This document shows positions 58,364-64,000 of a DNA stretch of 64,000 bases, one piece after another; position 1 is the first letter of the stretch, and every line of letters starts with the position of its first letter. The notes below the pieces were generated by a model. The model saw nothing but the letters and a program-made list of their open reading frames with translations. It ran no database searches and was not told the origin of the DNA. The DNA comes from Orobanche coerulescens. Lineage: Eukaryota > Streptophyta > Magnoliopsida > Lamiales > Orobanchaceae. The stretch is taken from the NCBI GenBank assembly GCA_033398695.1, contig CM065817.1:64592001-64656000 (forward strand), read 5' to 3'. Both the position numbers and the translations under genes were made by a program.

Positions 58364-60924
58364 AAACTAGACAAGCAATTTTCAAAGTTCCTCGATGTCT
58401 TCAAGAAATTGCACATAAACATTCCATTTGCCGACGCGTTGGAACAAATGCTGAGTTATGTAAAATTCATGAAAGAAGTCTTGTCAAACAAAAGAAAGCT
58501 CGAGGAATATGAGACGGTCGCATTAACGGAGGAGTGCAGTGCTATTTTACAAAAGAAGCTCCCACCTAAATTGAGAGATCCGGGAAGTTTTACCATCCCT
58601 TGCATCATTGGAAATTCGTCTTTTGAAAGAGCCCTATGCGATCTCGGAGCCAGCATAAACCTTATGCCCATTTCTATTTTTAAAAAGCTGGATATTGGGG
58701 AAGCCAAGCCGACGACGGTCTCTTGGGCGACGACGGTCTCCTTACAATTGGTCGATAGGTCCATCAAATATCCGAGGGGAGTAATAGAGGACGTGTTAGT
58801 AAAAGTTGACAAATTTATCTTTCCAGCCGATTTTATTGTGCTCGACATGGTGGAAGATCAAGATATCCCAATTATCTTGGGAAGACCATTTTTGGCAACT
58901 GGCCGAACTTTGATCGATGTGGAAAAGGGGAAGCTGACTCTACGTGTTCAAGAGGAGCAAGTAACGTTCAATATCTTTCGATCCGTAAAATATCCGAGTG
59001 ATGCTGAAAATTGTTTCCAAGTTGACGTCATTGACTCGTGCGTGAGTAGAACCTTTCGAGAGAATTATCCACCCGATCCATTGGAGTCCGTTTTGATTGG
59101 GGCTGTTTCCGAACTAAATGCAAAGCATGCAGCCTACGTACGCCACATGGATGCTTCCCCGCCAATTTTCATTCGTCAACCATTCAAGGAGCTCGGAAGT
59201 TCACTAACTCGACCAGTCCCATCGATCGAAAAACCTCCAAAGTTGGAACTCAAGAAGCTGCCGCCTCATTTAAAATATGCATTTTTGGGGCCCGATGACT
59301 CCCTTCCAGTTATTCTTTCGGCCACTTTAGCGGGGGATCAAGAGGCGAAATTATTGAGAGTTTTGAGGGAGTACAAATCTGCTCTTGGATGGTCTATTGC
59401 GGATATTAGGGGGATCAGCCTGTCAATTTGCATGCACAAGATTTTGATGGATGAAGACTACAAACCATCCATGGAGCATCAACGCCGGTTGAATCCAAAC
59501 ATGAAGGAGGTGGTAAAAGTCGAGGTTTTAAAACTCCTTGACGCAGGTATGATCTTTTTGATTTCTGATAGCAAGTGGGTAAGTCCGGTCCAAGTTGTGT
59601 CGAAGAAGGGTGGGATAACGGTTGTTCAAAATGATAATAATGAATTAATTTCCACTAGGATTGTCACGGGGTGGCGTATGTGCATAGATTATAGGAAATT
59701 AAATAAGGCCACTAGAAAAGATCATTTCCCCTTACCTTTTATTGATCAGATGTTAGATAGATTAGCCGGACATGATTTCTATTGCTTTCTCGATGGTTAC
59801 TCGGGGTATAATCAGATTTATATAGCCCCCGAAGACCAAGAGAAAACGACGTTTACTTGTCCTTACGGCATTTTCGCTTATAGGCGCATGCCTTTTGGAT
59901 TATGTAATGCGCCGGCTACTTTTCAACAGTGTATGATGGCTATTTTTTCTGACATGGTAGAGTAGTGTATTGAGATTTTTATGGATGATTTTTCTGTTTT
60001 TGGAGATTCGTTTGACATTTGTTTGAAAAATTTACAGAAAGTCTTGAGAAGATGCGAAGAGACAAATTTGGTCTTGAACTGGGAGAAGTGTCATTTTATG
60101 GTGCAGGAGGGCATAGTGCTTGGCCATCGAATATCCTCACATGGAATTGAAGTCGACCGGGCGAAAACTGAAACAATTGAGAAGATGCCTCCACCTACTT
60201 CAGTCAAAGGGATTAGAAGTTTTTTGGGACATGCCGGTTTCTATCGCCGATTTATTAAGGATTTTTTGAAGATCACGAAGCCGCTGTGCAATCTACTCAT
60301 GAAGGATGTTCCATTTACTTTTGACAAGTCGTGTAAAGAAAGTTTCGATTTATTAAAGAAAGCTCTAAGCACGACACCGGTGATAGTCGCTCCAGACTGG
60401 GACCTTCCGTTCGAGTTAATGTGTGATGCAAGCGACTTTGCCATTGGGGCTGTTTTGGGGTAGAGACGAGGGAAGGTGTTCCATGTCATATACTATGCGA
60501 GCCGAACACTCGATGACGCCCAAAGAAATTATGCCACAACGGAGAAGGAATTGTTGGCGGTGATCTTTACATTTGATAAATTCTGGGCGTATCTACTGGG
60601 AACGAAAGTGATAGTGTGGACCGACCATTCAGCAATAAAATACCTTTTGGAGAAGAAGGATGCTAAACCAAGGTTGATTAGGTGGGTGCTTCTCCTTCAA
60701 GAATTCAACTTGGATATTCGGGACAAGAAAGGGACTGAAAATGTTATAGCCGATCACCTTTCACGATTAGAGAGTTCCTTTGAGAAGGGAGAAAGTCAGC
60801 CACAAATCATGGAAACGTTCCCCGACGAGCAGCTCTACAAGTTGGGTTCAAAACACGCGCCTTGGTATGCTGATCTAGTGAAATACTTGGCAAGTAAAAC
60901 AATTCCAAACGACCTCTCACGCCA
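58364..60924 (+). pseudogene. pol: I pol: protease, RT, RNase H (Athila type), truncated
   Basis: The frame continues from gag. Protease: LCDLGASINLMP near 58639, with an 18-bp in-frame tandem duplication just after it (58712-58747, TTVSWATTVS). RT: WRMCIDYRKLN, FYCFLDGYSGYNQI, MPFGLCNAPATFQ; TAG at 59963 precedes the catalytic FMDDFSVFG (about 59975). RNase H: CDASDFAIGAVLG, then TAG at 60461; [11 protein letters not shown] follows. After DLSRH the sequence switches to G's LTR at 60925. No integrase present. Confidence 0.88.
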
Positions 60925-62114
60925 TCAAAATCAGAGTTATATATATCAAAAGTTATCATCCGAAGAAGATTTGGGGCAAAAATGCAAAGTCTAAGAAATT
61001 CTGGGCTGAAAATGAAGTCTGAAACTCCATACGGGCGTAACATCATAGAGTACGGGCGTAATTCACAAAGCAAAAAGCCGTAGCCATGTTACGGCCATAA
61101 CTTCTCAATGTTACGGCCGTAACTCTTGGCAGATTATTGATCATTGCCTAATTTTTTATACTTTTGGTCTATTATTGAGGGGATGGCTAGCATTGATCCG
61201 ATCTAATGTAATAATACTTGAGTTTTAGAGCTATTAGATGACTTTATGTGTATAAATAGACCCCTTAGATCCATCATTATTCATCACTCATCTTATATTT
61301 TTCCACTTTTTGTAATATTTTCTTTTTGTGTGAAGAACACACTTGTGTTCTTGAGTGACTCGTGTAATAGTGGTATAACATATGTTGTTAAGGGAGTTTA
61401 TTGCTTCTTTCTCCTTTATCTACTAATGGAGTTAGAATCAATTCTTTCTCTTTTTCAACTAATAATGACCACTTAAGCTTGTATTATGTTTATTAAACCC
61501 TTCATGGGCTAAGTTACTTGAGTTGGGATTATAAACAAGCTTAGTCATGTTATTTAAGTTTGTATAAAGATCTATTATGAATTACTTATTATTGTGTGTG
61601 ATTTTCATTGTTTTACCAATCTTTATTTATTTGGCCAATAAATGATGATATTTATGGTCTTCATATGTTTCGAAAAAAAATATGTTTGATTAGATCAAAT
61701 GATCTTCACTCTAAGTTGTTCTAGGGGATAGAAATGTACCTCTATACCTTAGATGATTATTTGAGTTATTTTCATAAAACCTAATGCTATGTATTGAAGC
61801 CAATAACGTAGAAATATAGTGGATTGATTCAATATATCAGGGGCGTTTTATAGTTCGAAAGAGAAACCTTCTTTTTAAGGAAAATCGAATCTACACAACA
61901 TAATAAGTAAATTCATCTTATGATCTCTTATACATCTTCTATAACTAATGATGAACTAAGTTTGTAATCCCAACTATTTCATTTTATCTTTCATTAATCT
62001 ATTATTAGTGCAATCTTTCATTTCCTTGAATATTAGAACTATTATTGCATTTTCTTTGCAATTGTCAAACCAAACTCTTAAATTGTGTGTTTCAATCAAA
62101 TAAATCTATATAAC
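60925..62114 (+). repeat. Second copy of G's LTR segment
   Basis: Repeats 54158-55347 with the same length and only isolated substitutions (for example CATCATAGAG for CATCATAAAG near 61045). It includes TATAAATA near 61251. Confidence 0.9.
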
Positions 62115-63421
62115 TGTTAGCGTATTTTTATACGCTTATTTATCATTATTTCGTATTATTTTGGCGAGTAAAATTGCATAAATGAGCTTTTAATGTCTTA
62201 TTCTTGTATGTTTGACAGAGATTGTAGTCCTGGAAGCTAAAAGCGAGGTAAAATGGCGCAATTTTGGCCATGGGCCGCGGCACAAGGTAAGTGGGCAGCT
62301 GCAGAAGGCACCAGCGACCCAGGCAATCATGCCTCGAGCCGCGGCACAGATTTGGTGATCCGCGGCCCAGATGAATTAAAAGGCGCCCAGGCGTCCAGCT
62401 GAAGACCGTGTGCCGCGGCACAGATTAAGTGAGCCGCGGCACACAAGGCGGTTTTGGTGTGCTCCGCGCAAATTTTGGCCGTTTTGAAGCCAGTTCTCGA
62501 CCTACTCACACGAACGCGATTTGGAGACTGTTGAGAGCTATAAATAAGGGTTTAAGACCCTAATTAATCATCTTGGAGGCTGGAGAAAAGGAGGATCACA
62601 GAAGATTATCGCAGACGAGAGAAGCGGAAGAGATCAAGGGCAGAGGGCGGAAGCCAGAAGAACGGAGGAATCCGAGCTCTTCATCTGCGTTTGATTATCA
62701 TACTTTTATTTATTAATTCTGTATTTTCATTATTTAGCATGTCAGGCTAAAACTCTAATCTAGGATTTTGATGAAACCTACGTTTTGACGGATTTGCTTG
62801 AGATTATCTATTTAATTCCCTTTTTGTTGAGTTTTCCCAATCGTGTTTAATGCTTTCAATTATCTGGCCAATAATTGTATTGTTTTAATCATTCAATTCG
62901 AATCGGGAGAGGAGAGTTGGTGAGGAACTATTGGTGAGGACCGTTTTATTTCGTGAGATAGGAATATACTCATAGGAACTACGTGGCCTTTTGGAGATTT
63001 TATGCTTTTTGCCTATTGACGAATTAATTCACCTAGGGATAGAGTGCGTTATTCGCCTTTAGAAAAATCTATTGACCTCGGGAGAGGCGGTAGAGTATAT
63101 TAGCAATCTTCGCCTTCAATAAATTGGGAAAATCATTAACTTCAGATAATCGAGAGTAAATTCGGATAAACCGAGGTGGATTCAGAATCCTAGACTTATT
63201 CATCATTTGATTGTCTTTCTTCAAGCGATCGTTTTTACTGTTTAGTCTTTTATTAATTTTCTTTAGTAATTAATTGCTACCCAAAGTTCGATTATTCAAA
63301 TAAAACTGGGATACACAAAAATCGGTAGTTAGTGATTCAGTCCTCATGGGAACGATACTCACACATCACTTTATTACTTGTATACGATAACGTGCACTTG
63401 CGTTCAAGAAAAATCGCAACA
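62115..63421 (+). repeat. Second copy of I's 5' LTR
   Basis: 16 bp shorter than 55348-56670. The differences cluster at 62215-62345, in the CCGCGG repeat region; the remainder is nearly identical. Confidence 0.9.
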
Positions 63422-63427
63422 AGTTTT

Positions 63428-63445
63428 TGGCGCCGTTGCTGGGGA
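63428..63445 (+). promoter_or_regulatory. Primer binding site, second copy of I
   Basis: Same sequence as 56677-56694. Confidence 0.9.
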
Positions 63446-63572
63446 CTAAAATTTTTGCTAATATCGATTTCAGTATTTCTAGTCTTAGTTTGAACGTTTT
63501 TATCTACTTATTTTCGTGTATTTAATTTTATTTATTTATTTGTTTTTCCTTTCAGGATCTTTCGCGTAGTGC

Positions 63573-64000
63573 ATGAGAAAATTTGGTAACGAAGGCCTAC
63601 TACCTTTGGATACCGAACTCGAGCGCACTCTTCGAAGAAACAAGAAGGAGAAACGACAGTTACCAGCGAAAGTCAACATGACCGAAAATATCGAAATTCA
63701 AGGAGGAGATAACCATGTGCAGCAAGATCAACCGGCACTGGCTCTTCGAGATTATGCTATGCCGCAAATTGATGCAAACTTTTCGGGGATTCGGCGTCCC
63801 ACTATCCAGGCAAACAATTTCGAAATCAAACTGCTATTATTCAGATGGTGCAGGTGAGCCAATTATGTGGATTGCCGAACGATGACCCCAACGCACATAT
63901 TGCTTCGTTTCTCGAGATTTGTGACACGTTCAAGAACAATGGTGTCACCGACGATGCTATCCGATTACGGCTTTTCCCTTTCTCTTTGAGGATAAAGCGA
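63573..64000 (+). pseudogene. gag: Second copy of I gag, cut by window end
   Basis: Identical to 56822 onward until about 63829, where a one-base loss (ATCAAACTGC against ATCAAGCCTGC) shifts the frame. A further base is missing at 63990 (TTGAGGATA against TTGAGGGATA). The first copy is open at both places. Confidence 0.85.

Larger units (their letters stand above)
55348..60924 (+). mobile_element. Element I: Athila-type Ty3/gypsy retrotransposon, 3' part missing
   Basis: LTR 55348-56670, tRNA-Asp primer site, gag and pol in one frame to RNase H, then cut at 60924 by the tandem-duplication joint. Integrase and 3' LTR are not in the window. The Gag type, protease motif DLGASINLMP and primer site all point to Athila. 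ATAAC precedes the LTR at 55343-55347 and may be its target duplication; the partner is outside the window. Confidence 0.9.
54158..64000 (+). repeat. Tandem duplication, unit 6767 bp
   Basis: 54158-60924 is followed directly by a second copy that runs off the window at 64000. The joint lies in TCAAAATCAGAG: at 60925 Athila pol passes without spacer into the middle of G's LTR. Only about four substitutions are seen by eye over the first 1.2 kb, but the 62215-62345 stretch has many small indels. Confidence 0.9.

Overview
The window is a block of nested LTR retrotransposons from a plant nuclear genome, most likely a flowering plant with a large, repeat-rich genome. The evidence is the families present: Ty1/copia Sirevirus-type elements, Tekay/Del-like Ty3/gypsy elements with a C-terminal chromodomain-like tail, Athila-type elements primed by tRNA-Asp, and tRNA-iMet-type primer sites. 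I see no intact single-copy host gene, no rRNA or tRNA gene, and nothing bacterial. The species cannot be named from the sequence.

Layout, oldest host to youngest guest. (A) A Sirevirus-type copia element on + supplies 1-966 (end of pol and 3' noncoding DNA) and 21146-22432 (its third, 'env-like' ORF). (B) A related full-length Sirevirus, 972-21140, sits inside A with TG..CA LTRs and a GTCGT target duplication. It has gag 2290-4218, pol 12026-15474 and a very long third ORF at 16262-19419, all decayed. (D) A gag-only Tekay-like gypsy element, about 4291-12025, sits inside B between gag and protease. (E) Another copia element starts near 22433 inside A's third ORF; its LTR is split by F, and its gag and early pol lie at 36954-38546. 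(F) A minus-strand Tekay-like composite, 23702-35492 (TTATT duplication), contains three LTRs, two gag copies, one pol and a 2.6-kb internal inversion. (G) A non-autonomous element with Athila/Tat hallmarks starts at 38552 inside E's integrase. (H) A 10.3-kb gag-only (TR-GAG-like) gypsy element, 42111-52456, lies inside G. (I) An Athila-type element starts at 55348 inside G's 3' LTR. From 60925 to the window end, the sequence from 54158 is repeated in tandem (offset 6767 bp), so G's LTR and I's LTR and gag occur twice.

The part most worth attention is element G. Between its tRNA-Asp primer site and its 3' LTR it has no gag or pol. Instead it carries an intact 188-codon ORF that resembles the cysteine-rich nucleic-acid-binding proteins of carlavirus-like plant RNA viruses. 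An intronless, stop-interrupted copy of a LONELY GUY (cytokinin-activating phosphoribohydrolase) gene follows it. G may therefore be a retrotransposon that captured a host hormone gene and a virus-like gene. Other points are a conserved TATA box ahead of the Sirevirus third ORF in both A and B, CG-rich palindrome arrays upstream of the TATA box in several gypsy LTR families, two gag-only gypsy elements, and the inversion and three-LTR structure of F.

Nearly every coding region is broken by stops or frameshifts. Only the 188-codon ORF of G is open throughout, so the annotation is mainly one of pseudogenes within mobile elements.
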